This document shows positions 24,670-32,941 of a stretch of DNA of 64,000 bases, one piece after another. The notes beneath the pieces were generated by a model. It was not told where the DNA came from, made no database searches, and saw only the letters and a list, made by a program, of their open reading frames with translations. The translations under genes and the position numbers were made by a program. Within the stretch, counting starts at the first letter, position 1; every line of letters starts with the position of its first letter. The stretch is taken from contig CAMJHF010000006.1 of the NCBI GenBank assembly GCA_946405435.1, positions 55,973 to 119,972 on the forward strand. The letters run 5' to 3'. This stretch comes from an uncultured Bacteroidales bacterium (GTDB taxonomy: Bacteria; Bacteroidota; Bacteroidia; Bacteroidales; UBA932).

Positions 24670-27261
24670 ATGAAACATAGATATATTGTTGCCCTGTTGC
24701 TGCTGACCCTTGCCTCCTGCCTGCAGGCTTTCGCCCAGGTAGAGGCACCGGAAATAGACTATAACCGCCCCCGGAAGTACATCGTGGGCGGTGTTACCGT
24801 AGAAGGCAACAATTATTTCAACTCCCAGCAGATTATCCAGCTGGCCGGGCTTGCCAAGGGGATGGAAATCACCGTGCCGGGCGAGGAAGTGTCTGCAATA
24901 GTGCGGAGACTCTGGCTGCAGCGTTACTTCGAGGATATCTCGCTGGTGGTGGACCATCTTGGCCAGACACCCGACTCGGCATATTTCAAAATCATCATTA
25001 AAGAGCGTCCCAGGGTGTCCCAGTGGAGTTTTTCCGGCATCAAATCCGGAGACAAGAAGGAACTCCAGGACCGTCTCAACCTGCGTCGCGGCGGAGAATT
25101 CTCCGAATACGTCGAGAAGACATCCGCCGACATCATCAAACGTTATTATGCGGAGAAAGGTTTCCTGAACGCCACGGTCAAGGCCGAAACCAAGAAGGAC
25201 ACCATAGTCATGAACGCCATCCGCGTCAATTTCAACATCGACCGCGGCGAGCGTGTGCGCATCAAGGACATCAACTTCATAGGCAACGAGCACGTCAAGG
25301 ACTTCAAACTTGCCCGCGCCATGAAGAAGACCAAGTCCAACAAGTTCTACAACTTCTTCAACAGCAAGAAATTCAACCAGAAAGAATACATCAACGACAA
25401 GAAGCTCGTGCTCTCCGCCTTCAACGAGGCCGGATACCGTGACGCCCGCCTTGTGCGCGATTCCGTCTATTACATAGAGCCCAAGCGCCTTGCCATCGAC
25501 CTGGTATTCGAAGAAGGCGACAAGTACTACTTCCGGGACATCACCTGGACCGGCAACTCCGTGTACCCTTCCGAAGTGTTGAACAGCGTCCTGCAGGTTC
25601 AGAAAGGAGATGTGTATGATGTGGTTACCATGGAGAAACGCCTCCGCGGCGGCGGCAAGCAGACGGACATGGACGTCTCCAAGCTCTACCGCGACAACGG
25701 CTACCTGTTCTTCAACATCACTCCGGTAGAAACGAACATCCAGAACGATTCCGTGGATGTCGAGCTCCGCATTTCCGAAGGTAAGCAGGCCACTCTCAAC
25801 AACATAGTCATCAACGGCAACGACCTTACGAGCGAGAAGGTGGTCCGCCGCCAGATTTTCACCCGTCCCGGCTACCTGTTCAGGCAATCCGACTTCGAAC
25901 GCTCCATCAGGGAGATTGCATCCCTGGGACAGTTCGATCCCGAGGCTATCATGGGCGAGGGAGGCTATTCCATAATCCCCAACCAGCTCAACAACACAGT
26001 GGATCTGGTTTACAACGTCACTGAAAAGCCGTCCAGCCAGCTTGAACTGTCCGGCGGTTGGGGCGCGGGCACATTCGTGGCCACCGTGGGCGTGAGTTTC
26101 AATAACTTCTCCACCCGCCGCATGTTCGACAAGAGCGCCTGGCGTCCCGTCCCTTTGGGCGACGCACAGAACCTTGCGTTCCGCTTCCAGACCAACGGCA
26201 AATACTATACTGCCCTCACCGCCAGCTTCGTGGAGCCATGGCTCTTCGGCAAGAAGCCTACGTCCCTCAGCCTCTCCGGCTACTACACCCGCTACACCAA
26301 CTCCAACCTGTGGCTGGGCATCTTGAGCAACGACCAGCAGATGGAGGTGTTCGGCGTGTCAGCGTCCCTGGGCAACCGTCTCAAATGGCCTGACAACTAT
26401 TTCGTGCTGTACAACGGCCTCAGCTGGCAGACCTACCGACTCAAGAACTGGGACCACGGCTATTTTATCTTCGACAATGGTATTTCCCACAATATCAGCT
26501 ATACCATCAACTTGATGCGTAACTCCACCGACCAGCAGATATACCCCCGTCAGGGTTCCGATATATCTCTGTCGCTGTCGCTCACCCCTCCTTTCTCGCT
26601 GCTGCGCAATTATGACTACGACGCCGCAGGCAATAAGATCACCGAGCGCGGCGGCAAGCCCATCGGCTGGAAGGATGTCCAGTACGACAACTGGTCGGTA
26701 CAGAACCGCTACAAGTGGATCGAGTATCACAAATGGAAACTTTCCGCCGCCACCTATACCAAGCTCATCGGCGACCTTGTGCTCATGACCCGCGCCCAGT
26801 TCGGCTACCTGGGATATTACAACCGCGGGTGGGGTTATTCACCGTTCGAGGGCTTCGTAGTCGGCGGTGACGGTATGTCCGGATATTATTCCTACGGTAC
26901 GGAGGTCATTGCCCTCCGAGGCTACGAGAACAGCAGTCTCACCCCGTATCTGCCTACCCAGTACAACTCCAGCCGCTATGCCTATGCCGGCAATGTGTAT
27001 GACAAGTTTACCGTGGAGTTGCGCTATCCTGTAATCCTCCAGCCTTCTTCGACTATATTCGTACTGGGATTCCTTGAAGGAGGTAACTGCTGGAGCGACA
27101 TTAAAGACTTCAACCCCTTCCAGATCAAGCGCAGTGCCGGTGTCGGCGTGCGTATCTTCCTGCCGATGATTGGTTTGCTCGGCGTCGACTGGGGCTATGG
27201 CTTCGACGACTCGGCCAACGGAGGCAGTCAGTTCCACTTTGTTATAGGACAACAATTTTAA
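24670..27261 (+). CDS. bamA: Outer-membrane protein assembly factor BamA
   Basis: Core of the machine that folds beta-barrels into the outer membrane. The 863-residue protein begins MKHRYIVALLLLTLASCLQAFAQ, a cleavable signal peptide. POTRA domains follow (about 35-440), with IVGGVTVEGNNYFNSQQI as the first, KDINFIGNEHVKDFKLARAM in the middle and NIVINGNDLTSEKVVRRQIF near the last. The Omp85 barrel fills the C-terminal half and ends in FHFVIGQQF with a terminal Phe, the barrel-recognition signal. It is followed after 10 bases by an OmpH chaperone gene, the standard Bacteroidota arrangement. Confidence 0.95.
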   Translation: MKHRYIVALLLLTLASCLQAFAQVEAPEIDYNRPRKYIVGGVTVEGNNYFNSQQIIQLAGLAKGMEITVPGEEVSAIVRRLWLQRYFEDISLVVDHLGQTPDSAYFKIIIKERPRVSQWSFSGIKSGDKKELQDRLNLRRGGEFSEYVEKTSADIIKRYYAEKGFLNATVKAETKKDTIVMNAIRVNFNIDRGERVRIKDINFIGNEHVKDFKLARAMKKTKSNKFYNFFNSKKFNQKEYINDKKLVLSAFNEAGYRDARLVRDSVYYIEPKRLAIDLVFEEGDKYYFRDITWTGNSVYPSEVLNSVLQVQKGDVYDVVTMEKRLRGGGKQTDMDVSKLYRDNGYLFFNITPVETNIQNDSVDVELRISEGKQATLNNIVINGNDLTSEKVVRRQIFTRPGYLFRQSDFERSIREIASLGQFDPEAIMGEGGYSIIPNQLNNTVDLVYNVTEKPSSQLELSGGWGAGTFVATVGVSFNNFSTRRMFDKSAWRPVPLGDAQNLAFRFQTNGKYYTALTASFVEPWLFGKKPTSLSLSGYYTRYTNSNLWLGILSNDQQMEVFGVSASLGNRLKWPDNYFVLYNGLSWQTYRLKNWDHGYFIFDNGISHNISYTINLMRNSTDQQIYPRQGSDISLSLSLTPPFSLLRNYDYDAAGNKITERGGKPIGWKDVQYDNWSVQNRYKWIEYHKWKLSAATYTKLIGDLVLMTRAQFGYLGYYNRGWGYSPFEGFVVGGDGMSGYYSYGTEVIALRGYENSSLTPYLPTQYNSSRYAYAGNVYDKFTVELRYPVILQPSSTIFVLGFLEGGNCWSDIKDFNPFQIKRSAGVGVRIFLPMIGLLGVDWGYGFDDSANGGSQFHFVIGQQF

Positions 27262-27271
27262 ATTATTTGAT

Positions 27272-27841
27272 ATGAAAAAGATTATTTTGGTTGCCGCATT
27301 GGCAATGATGAGCGCAGCGGCGTTTGCACAGCAGAAGTTCGCTTATGTCAATTTCACCGAGCTGGTGCAGTTGATGCCCGAGGCGGACCAGGCTCGTGCT
27401 ACAATTGACGCTTCCACCAAGGAGGCCAGCGAAACTTATCAGGCAATGGCCGATGAGTTCAATTCCAAATATCAGCAGTATCAGCAGAAGGCCTCTACCT
27501 GGACACAGGCTATCCGTGAGACCAAGGAAAAGGAGCTGACTGACATCCAGCAGCGTATCCAGGAGTTCCAGCAGACTGTCCAGGCCGAGCTCCAGCAACA
27601 GCAGCAGCAGCTCATGGCCCCTCTGTACAAGAAGGCTCAGGAAACTATCGAGAAGCTCGCCAAGGACGGCGGATATGTTTTCGTAATCGACCAGACCACG
27701 GCCCTTTACATCGATCCGGTTCAGGCGACAGACCTCACGGCCCCTGCCCGCAAGGCTCTCGGAATCCCCGACGACCGCACCATGGAGTCTCTTCAGAAGG
27801 AACTCCAGGCCAAGGCAGAGCAGCAGCAACTGCAGCAGTAG
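27272..27841 (+). CDS. OmpH/Skp-family periplasmic chaperone
   Basis: A 189-residue protein with a clear signal peptide (MKKIILVAALAMMSAAAFAQ). KFAYVNFTELVQLMPE opens the Skp fold, a long Gln-rich coiled coil spans about residues 45-125 (KYQQYQQKAST and a QQQQQ run), and GGYVFVIDQTTALYIDP closes the domain. It should carry unfolded outer-membrane proteins to BamA, encoded just upstream. A second OmpH gene often follows in this phylum. Here a terminator follows. Confidence 0.92.
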   Translation: MKKIILVAALAMMSAAAFAQQKFAYVNFTELVQLMPEADQARATIDASTKEASETYQAMADEFNSKYQQYQQKASTWTQAIRETKEKELTDIQQRIQEFQQTVQAELQQQQQQLMAPLYKKAQETIEKLAKDGGYVFVIDQTTALYIDPVQATDLTAPARKALGIPDDRTMESLQKELQAKAEQQQLQQ

Positions 27842-27854
27842 ACCTCTGAATATG

Positions 27855-27888
27855 AACCTGCAAACTCCTACCGGGGTTTGCAGGTTTT
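27855..27888 (+). terminator. Terminator after ompH
   Basis: AACCTGCAAAC and GTTTGCAGGTT form an 11-pair stem around a ten-base loop, followed by TTTT and an A-rich stretch. It ends the nadK-uppS-bamA-ompH unit. Confidence 0.9.
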
Positions 27889-27919
27889 AAAAAAATAACC
27901 AACCCTTTTTAACACTATT

Positions 27920-29263
27920 ATGAATACCAATGAAATTCTGGCCAAGCTCCGGGCCAAGTATCCTGGCGAGAACGAGTATCTCCAGGCTGTTCAGGAGGTT
28001 CTGGAATCAGTAGAAGAAGTGTACAATCAGCACCCCGAGTTCGAGAGTGCCAAGATTGTCGAGAGGATGGTCGAACCTGACCGTATCTTCACTTTCCGTG
28101 TCACCTGGGTAGACGACAGGGGACAGGTTCAGACGAATACCGGCTACCGCGTTCAGTTCAACAGCGCCATCGGCCCTTACAAGGGCGGTCTCCGTTTCCA
28201 TAAGGCAGTTACGCCTTCCATGCTCAAGTTCCTGGGCTTTGAACAGACCTTCAAGAATGCCCTCACAACTCTTCCTATGGGCGGTGCCAAGGGCGGCTCC
28301 GATTTTGACCCGGTCGGCAAGAGCAATGACGAGATCATGCGTTTCTGCCAGGCATTCATGCTTGAGCTTTGGCAGTGTATCGGTCCCGACCAGGACATTC
28401 CTGCAGGCGACGTCGGCGTGGGCGGCCGCGAGATAGGTTATCTTTACGGCATGTACAAAAAGCTGGCACGCCAGTACAACACCGGAGTGCTTACCGGCAA
28501 GGGAGGCACCTGGGGCGGCAGCATCCTGCGTCCCGAGGCCACCGGTTTCGGCGCCCTCTATTTTACCCAGCACCTGCTGGAGAAGGCAGGCAAGGACATC
28601 AAGGGCAAGAAGGTTGCCCTGTCGGGCTTCGGCAATGTCGCCTGGGGCGCTGCCACCAAGGCTACCGAGCTTGGAGCCAAGGTAGTTGCCATATCAGGCC
28701 CCGACGGTGTCTGCCATATTCCCGGCGGCATAACCAAAGAAATGATAGACTATATGCTGGTCATGCGTGCCTCCAACCGCAATAAAGTGGAGGATATGGC
28801 CGTCAAGTTCCCCGGTGCCTGCGAGTTCGTCGCCGGCAAGAAGGCATGGAGCATCCCCGTGGATATAGCTCTCCCATGCGCCTTCCAGAACGAACTTTCC
28901 GAAGACGACGCAAAGGAACTTAAGGCCAATGGCTGCTGGTGCTGCTGCGAGGTTTCCAACATGGGATGCCAGCCCGGCGCCATCCGCTACTTCCAGGAGA
29001 ACGGAGTTCTCTTCGCTCCCGGCAAGGCAGTCAACGCCGGCGGCGTTGCCACTTCCGGCCTGGAGATGACCCAGAACGCCGAGCACATCTCCTGGGACGC
29101 CAAAGAGGTGGACGACAAGCTGCACTTCATCATGAAGTCCATACATGAGCAGTGCGTCAAGTTCGGCACCCGTCCCGACGGCACGGTCGACTATGTCAAG
29201 GGAGCCAACATCGCCGGCTTCATGAAAGTCGCCACCGCCATGCTCGAGCAGGGAACAATCTAG
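27920..29263 (+). CDS. gdhA: NADP-type glutamate dehydrogenase
   Basis: Hexameric enzyme that makes glutamate from 2-oxoglutarate and ammonium, or the reverse. The 447-residue length and motifs fit the small bacterial family: GPYKGGLRFHKAVTPSMLKF near 85-104, LPMGGAKGGSDFDP with catalytic Lys124, IPAGDVGVGGREIGYLYG near 161-178 and the Rossmann stretch KVALSGFGNVAWGAA near 230. NADP preference is inferred from family type. The gene stands alone after the ompH terminator and before the second repeat island. Confidence 0.95.
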   Translation: MNTNEILAKLRAKYPGENEYLQAVQEVLESVEEVYNQHPEFESAKIVERMVEPDRIFTFRVTWVDDRGQVQTNTGYRVQFNSAIGPYKGGLRFHKAVTPSMLKFLGFEQTFKNALTTLPMGGAKGGSDFDPVGKSNDEIMRFCQAFMLELWQCIGPDQDIPAGDVGVGGREIGYLYGMYKKLARQYNTGVLTGKGGTWGGSILRPEATGFGALYFTQHLLEKAGKDIKGKKVALSGFGNVAWGAATKATELGAKVVAISGPDGVCHIPGGITKEMIDYMLVMRASNRNKVEDMAVKFPGACEFVAGKKAWSIPVDIALPCAFQNELSEDDAKELKANGCWCCCEVSNMGCQPGAIRYFQENGVLFAPGKAVNAGGVATSGLEMTQNAEHISWDAKEVDDKLHFIMKSIHEQCVKFGTRPDGTVDYVKGANIAGFMKVATAMLEQGTI

Positions 29264-29355
29264 CTCTTCATCAGGGCGCACACCCCCGGCTTTGTAAGGG
29301 ACGCCTCCGCCTCCCTCACCACGCTCCGGGCCCCACCGCCCCTTAAAGATATTGT

Positions 29356-29454
29356 GGGCGACTAGAAATTAGATTCTTCACTTCGTTCAGAAAGACAGAC
29401 CCTTGTCATTCTGAGGCAGGTTCTCCTGCCGAAGAATCTACTTTTTAGTCGCCC
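29356..29454. repeat. Long hairpin containing the AGATTCTTC repeat
   Basis: GGGCGACTA (29356-29364) with AGATTCTTC (29371-29379) pairs with GAAGAATCT (29431-29439) and TAGTCGCCC (29446-29454). The inner loop carries TCAGAAAGACAG and TGTCATTCTGAG. It starts 92 bases after the gdhA stop and may end that transcript. The inner motif is shared with 13140-13184. Confidence 0.75.
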
Positions 29455-29518
29455 GCTTTTATGCCCCCTTCCGCCGTATGCTGTAATTGTATAATGATAA
29501 AGACAAGGATATTCCGGC

Positions 29519-30015
29519 CTCCAAGGCCGGATTCCCCAAAGGTCCCAAGACATATCCTGGGCGCAACAGGAACTGAATCGCTCCGACTCTCCGTGCCCTG
29601 GTGGACAAAAGTATGCTGGGCGCAACAGGAACTGAATCGCTCCGTCTCTCCGTTCCCGGGTGGACTATGTCTTGGCGGGCTTGCTACGAAAACCGACTCT
29701 ATTGTGCCCAGCCCGCCCCCGCTGCACCCACCCAGGCACGAAAGAAGCGCAAGGCAGAAAGAATCTGGCATAGAACAGAAAAAACTGGCGTAGGTTCAAC
29801 AAGGTCGGATTCCCCAAAGGAATCAAGAAGTATGCTGGGTGCAACCAAGAAGTATGCAGGGCGCACCAGGAGCATAATCGCTCCGGCTCCCCGTGCCAGG
29901 GCGTACGCTGGATGGGCGGTCTAGCTACGAAAAGTGGCTATATTGTTCCCAGCTCACCCACGCTGCAACCACCCAGACACGAAACTGCGGCAGGGCAAAA
30001 AGAATCTGACGTAAG
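29519..30015 (-). repeat. Repeat family B, two tandem diverged copies
   Basis: Two roughly 210-270 base units begin near 29519 and 29803. Each has GGATTCCCCAAAGG, then CTGGG(c/t)GCAAC, AATCGCTCCG, GCTACGAAAA, GC(t/a)GCA(c/a)CCACCCAG and AAAGAATCTG in order. Inside the first unit CTGGGCGCAACAGGAACTGA is itself doubled (29557 and 29616). A third, inverted copy is at 9605-9745. Frames across the units are not preserved, so they look non-coding. The bases 30016-30304 show nothing recognisable. Confidence 0.75.
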
Positions 30016-30304
30016 TCACCCAGCCGAAAACACTCCTGCCCACAATAAGTAGGACCCGGTTTAAAACTCGTCGTGCCGGAGCCAAACACGCAGGATCAGC
30101 ACCAAACACACTGAGTCTGCGCCAAATTCGCTTGGAACTGATCCGGAACTTATCGGGTTTGCATCAAACACCACTTCCCTTTATTTTGAATAGGCCTTTT
30201 GTAAAGGCACTATTATACCCCTGCACCTTATTCACGGTAACATCCTCTAACAGTGCCAAAAATGATTACCTCGACAAGCTCTCAGATACGGCCTTTTCGA
30301 TGAT

Positions 30305-30600
30305 GCACATTATGTTTTCAGCGGTTTATCCTCAAAATAAGACTTTTACGAGGATGGATGACATGTTTCCGGATGTTTGTCCTCAGAAACGGCCTTTTAC
30401 GAGGACGAATGAAATGTTTCCGGATGTTTGTCCTCAGAAAGAGCCTTTTGTGAGGGCGGATGATGTGTTTTCAGCAGTTTGTCCTAGAAATGGCCTTATA
30501 CGAGGACGAATGGTATGTTTCAGGAGATTTATCCTCAGAAATGGTCATCTGCGAGGACGAATGTTGTGTTTACGGCGGTTTGTCCTTAGAAGTGGCGTTT
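30305..30600. repeat. 51-bp tandem repeat array, island 2
   Basis: Units with TCCTCA-GAAA and ACGAGGACGAATG start at 30329, 30380, 30431, 30482, 30532 and 30583. The period is 51 bases except for one 50-base step. It is the reverse-complement homologue of 6641-6880. A 156-codon plus-strand frame (30132-30602) reads DMFPDVCPQK-type 17-residue repeats for four units, then shifts frame at the one-base deletion. No ribosome site or promoter was seen, so I do not call it a gene. Confidence 0.85.
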
Positions 30601-30671
30601 GAGGAGGACGGGAGGAAAAAAGGATGGGAGGAAGGAAGGACTGATGGAAGGAATCGGTGGAAAGGGTTGGT

Positions 30672-30794
30672 CGGCGGAGGGGGATGCTCCGGAAAAAGTC
30701 GCTACGCGACCCCTCCCACTGCGCTGCGCTTGCGGGCCCCTCCCTCTTATGATGCCGAGGGTGGCACATTTTCCCGGAGCATCCCCCTCCGCCG
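30672..30794 (+). repeat. 123-bp core element, copy 2
   Basis: Same length and nearly the same sequence as 6477-6599: two substitutions, one in the interior and one in the right arm. The end repeats are longer here because GGT/ACC extends the stem outward (30669 and 30797). It has the same orientation as copy 1, although the arrays beside it are inverted relative to island 1. Confidence 0.88.
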
Positions 30795-30814
30795 ACCTTC
30801 AAATTCAGCACTCA

Positions 30815-31225
30815 CCGTCTCTTGGGGTGCCGGCAGATGGACCTCAAACGCCGAAAATGGGCGAAAACGTCGCTTGGGGTGCCGGCAAATGGACCGCAAA
30901 CGACGGAAACGGGCAAAAACGTCGTCTGGGGTGCCGCACGATGGACCTCAAACGACGGAAACAAGCGAAAACGTAGCTTGGGGTGCCGGCGAATGGACCT
31001 CAAACGACGGAAATGGGCGAGAACGTTGTCTGGGGTGCTGGAGGATGGACCTCAGAAGACGGAAAGCGGAAGAAAGAAATGAGTTTCCGGCGACGATGGA
31101 CAGGAGGGATTGGCGGGAAAGCCAGGCCAGCAGATGGACCTCAAACGATGAAAACAGGCGAAAACGTCGCTAGGGGTGCCGGCGAATGGACCTCAAACAA
31201 CGGAAACAGGCGAAAACGTCAACAG
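30815..31225. repeat. 52-bp tandem repeat array, island 2
   Basis: GGGGTGCC with ATGGACC(t/g)CAAACGACGG recurs at 30824, 30876, 30928, 30980 and 31032, exactly 52 bases apart, then after a 141-base interval at 31173, with a partial unit in phase near 31121. It is the reverse complement of the 6069-6469 array and shares its irregular interval. The boundary next to the core (CACCGTCTCTTGGGG) is the same in both islands. No coding potential is convincing. Confidence 0.9.
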
Positions 31226-31253
31226 CGGCGGGGAAGGATGTTCAAGAGGGGAC

Positions 31254-31285
31254 AAAAAAAGAAGCTCGGTATCGAGCTTCTTTTA
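31254..31285 (-). terminator. Terminator of rpsU
   Basis: Minus-strand AAGAAGCTCG-ATAC-CGAGCTTCTT followed by a run of seven T, 19 bases after the rpsU stop. Confidence 0.92.
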
Positions 31286-31303
31286 TCTTATCTGGAGATT
31301 TTT

Positions 31304-31498
31304 TTACTGCTCCTCCTGGAGACGGAGGTGCTGGACGTAGATTGCCTTTTGTTTGGCAATACGCTTCTTCACTGAAGGCTTCTCGAAGTTCTTGCGGGAA
31401 CGCATTTCGCGGACCGCACCAGTCTTTTCGAACTTGCGCTTGAATTTTTTAAGGGCGCGCTCGATGTTTTCGCCTTCTTTTACCGGTACTATAATCAT
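31304..31498 (-). CDS. rpsU: 30S ribosomal protein bS21
   Basis: A 64-residue basic protein beginning MIIVPVKEGENIERALKKFK with KFEKTGAVREMRSRKNFEKPS in the middle, as in Bacteroidota bS21. In this phylum bS21 lies near the 3' end of 16S rRNA and helps hide the anti-Shine-Dalgarno sequence, which is why most genes lack such sites. This gene has an exceptionally strong one (31506-31515). It has its own promoter and terminator. Confidence 0.95.
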   Translation of the reverse strand: MIIVPVKEGENIERALKKFKRKFEKTGAVREMRSRKNFEKPSVKKRIAKQKAIYVQHLRLQEEQ

Positions 31499-31505
31499 TC
31501 TTTTA

Positions 31506-31515
31506 CCACCTCCTT
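31506..31515 (-). promoter_or_regulatory. Unusually strong Shine-Dalgarno site of rpsU
   Basis: AAGGAGGTGG precedes the rpsU ATG with about ten bases between GGAGG and the start. Such a complete site is rare in Bacteroidota. Work on Flavobacterium johnsoniae ribosomes indicates that ribosomes lacking bS21 expose the anti-SD, so a strong site on rpsU would let bS21 shortage raise its own translation. Confidence 0.8.
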
Positions 31516-31529
31516 TTCATTTTGGCTGG

Positions 31530-31557
31530 CAAAGGTAAATAATTTTTTTTATATTTG
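31530..31557. promoter_or_regulatory. Divergent rpsU and PHP-protein promoters
   Basis: Minus strand TACCTTTG (31537-31530) serves rpsU. Plus strand TATATTTG (31550-31557) lies 22 bases before the PHP-protein ATG at 31580. Both fit TAnnTTTG. The second box also rules out an earlier start codon for the PHP protein being favoured, since only a few bases of leader would remain. Confidence 0.6.
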
Positions 31558-31579
31558 TTGTCTGTTGACACTAAAAATT

Positions 31580-32779
31580 ATGAAAAGATTACTAATCACA
31601 GCACTGGCGGCCCTGGTGGCGCTTTCTGCCTATGCAACTGTTCCTCACAAGGCCCAGATTCCCGACATTCCCGGTTACAAAACCCTGAAGGGAGATTTCC
31701 ATATCCATACCAATTTCAGCGACGGCCATGTATGGCCCGAAACCCGCGCCGACGAGGCCGCCTTCGACGGTCTGGACTTCATTGCCATCACCGACCATGT
31801 AGAGAACCATCATCAGCACATGATCAAGGACTACAAGGCCGATGTCGACCGCAACTCTTCCTACGAGCTTGCCGCCAAGGCTGCCAAGAAGCACGGAGTC
31901 CTGGTAATTCACGGCGCCGAGCTCACCCGCGGCGCCCGCAGTTTTCCCGGCCATTTCAATACTCACTTCATCTCCGACGGTGATGCCGTCAACGCTGCCG
32001 CAGTAGCTCATGAGGGCAAGTACGGAACGGACGAGATCCGCCAGGAAGAGGAGGCCATCAAAGCCGGCCTGGCCGAGGCCAAGCGCCAGGGAGCCTTCGT
32101 GACCTGGAACCATCCCGACTGGGAGCAGCAGGCCCCCAACGAAACCAAGTTGTGGCCCATTCACACCGAGCTCCTTCAGAAAGGCCTTATAGACGGCATC
32201 GAAATCTACAACAGCTTCATAGGCTACGACCCCGAGGCCTTTCACTGGGCCATGGAAAAAGACCTTGCCATCACCACCGGAACGGATGCCCACGTGCCCA
32301 TGTTCCAGTGGGTGGACTACGAAAAGGGGGAGTACCGTCCCATGACGCTGGTGTTTGCCACCGAGCGCTCCGCAAAGGGCATACGCGAGGCCCTCGAGGC
32401 CAGGCGCACCGTTGCGGTGGCCGACGGATGCGTGTACGGCAAGGAGGAGTGGATAAAGCCCCTGCTTGAGGCATGTATCGAGATAAGCGACATCAAGTTC
32501 TCGGAAAAGAAGTTCAGCTGTACGCTGACCAACCACAGCACTATTCCCGTGCACCTATCCAAGGCTCCCGGCAGCGAGATGGTCGTCTACGCCCGCCAGG
32601 TACACATCAATGAGGAAGAAGTTGCCGGTTTCTCCGTGAACGGCATCGACAGCCGCAAGCCCTGGAATGTCTATGAATTCGACATCAATTTCTGCGTGGA
32701 CAACTGGCTCACCGACGCCGGTACACCGCTCAAAGTCACATATCACATCAGCGTGCCCGAGAAATACCGTAAAAACTAA
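31580..32779 (+). CDS. Exported PHP-domain metal-dependent phosphoesterase
   Basis: A 399-residue protein with a signal peptide (MKRLLITALAALVALSAYA) and a polymerase/histidinol-phosphatase (PHP) domain. Metal-ligand motifs are visible in order: DFHIHTNFSDG (about 39-49), AITDHVENHH (about 71-80), GAEL (about 116-119), WNHPDW (about 179-184) and GTDAH (about 232-236). A beta-rich C-terminal part of about 110 residues follows. The natural substrate is unknown. Secreted PHP enzymes of Bacteroidota are thought to hydrolyse phosphate esters. The short peptide gene starts 12 bases after it, so it may share a transcript with the lipoprotein cassette. Confidence 0.85.
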   Translation: MKRLLITALAALVALSAYATVPHKAQIPDIPGYKTLKGDFHIHTNFSDGHVWPETRADEAAFDGLDFIAITDHVENHHQHMIKDYKADVDRNSSYELAAKAAKKHGVLVIHGAELTRGARSFPGHFNTHFISDGDAVNAAAVAHEGKYGTDEIRQEEEAIKAGLAEAKRQGAFVTWNHPDWEQQAPNETKLWPIHTELLQKGLIDGIEIYNSFIGYDPEAFHWAMEKDLAITTGTDAHVPMFQWVDYEKGEYRPMTLVFATERSAKGIREALEARRTVAVADGCVYGKEEWIKPLLEACIEISDIKFSEKKFSCTLTNHSTIPVHLSKAPGSEMVVYARQVHINEEEVAGFSVNGIDSRKPWNVYEFDINFCVDNWLTDAGTPLKVTYHISVPEKYRKN

Positions 32780-32791
32780 TTTATATAAATT

Positions 32792-32929
32792 ATGATCAAA
32801 AACTATTCGTCCACACCTTATGCCGCTCCCGAATGCAACATTCAGGGAGCCACTCTCGAAGAGCTCCTGTGCCAGAGTCCTACCGGAACCACCGAAGACT
32901 TTGGCCAAATCGATGATTTTACCTGGTAA
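32792..32929 (+). CDS. Short peptide (45 aa), cassette 2
   Basis: An open frame starting MIKNYSSTPYAAPEC, with EELLCQSPTGTTEDF in the middle and ending DDFTW. It stops 12 bases before the lipoprotein start. It aligns with the peptide at 36457 along its whole length: Y-x-x-P-x-C, E-E-x-L-C-Q-S-P-x-G-x-T-E-D-F and a terminal F-T-W are shared. Conservation of the ends and of the frame between two otherwise diverged upstream regions argues that it is translated. There is no signal peptide. The role is unknown. Confidence 0.72.
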   Translation: MIKNYSSTPYAAPECNIQGATLEELLCQSPTGTTEDFGQIDDFTW

Positions 32930-32941
32930 AACGTGAGCCTT

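Noticed and set aside
30132..30602. A 156-codon coding gene
   Set aside because: It spans the 51-bp array and loses the repeat register at a one-base deletion.
29264..31303. A prophage or insertion sequence with lost genes
   Set aside because: No transposase, integrase or target duplication was found. Only repeats are visible.
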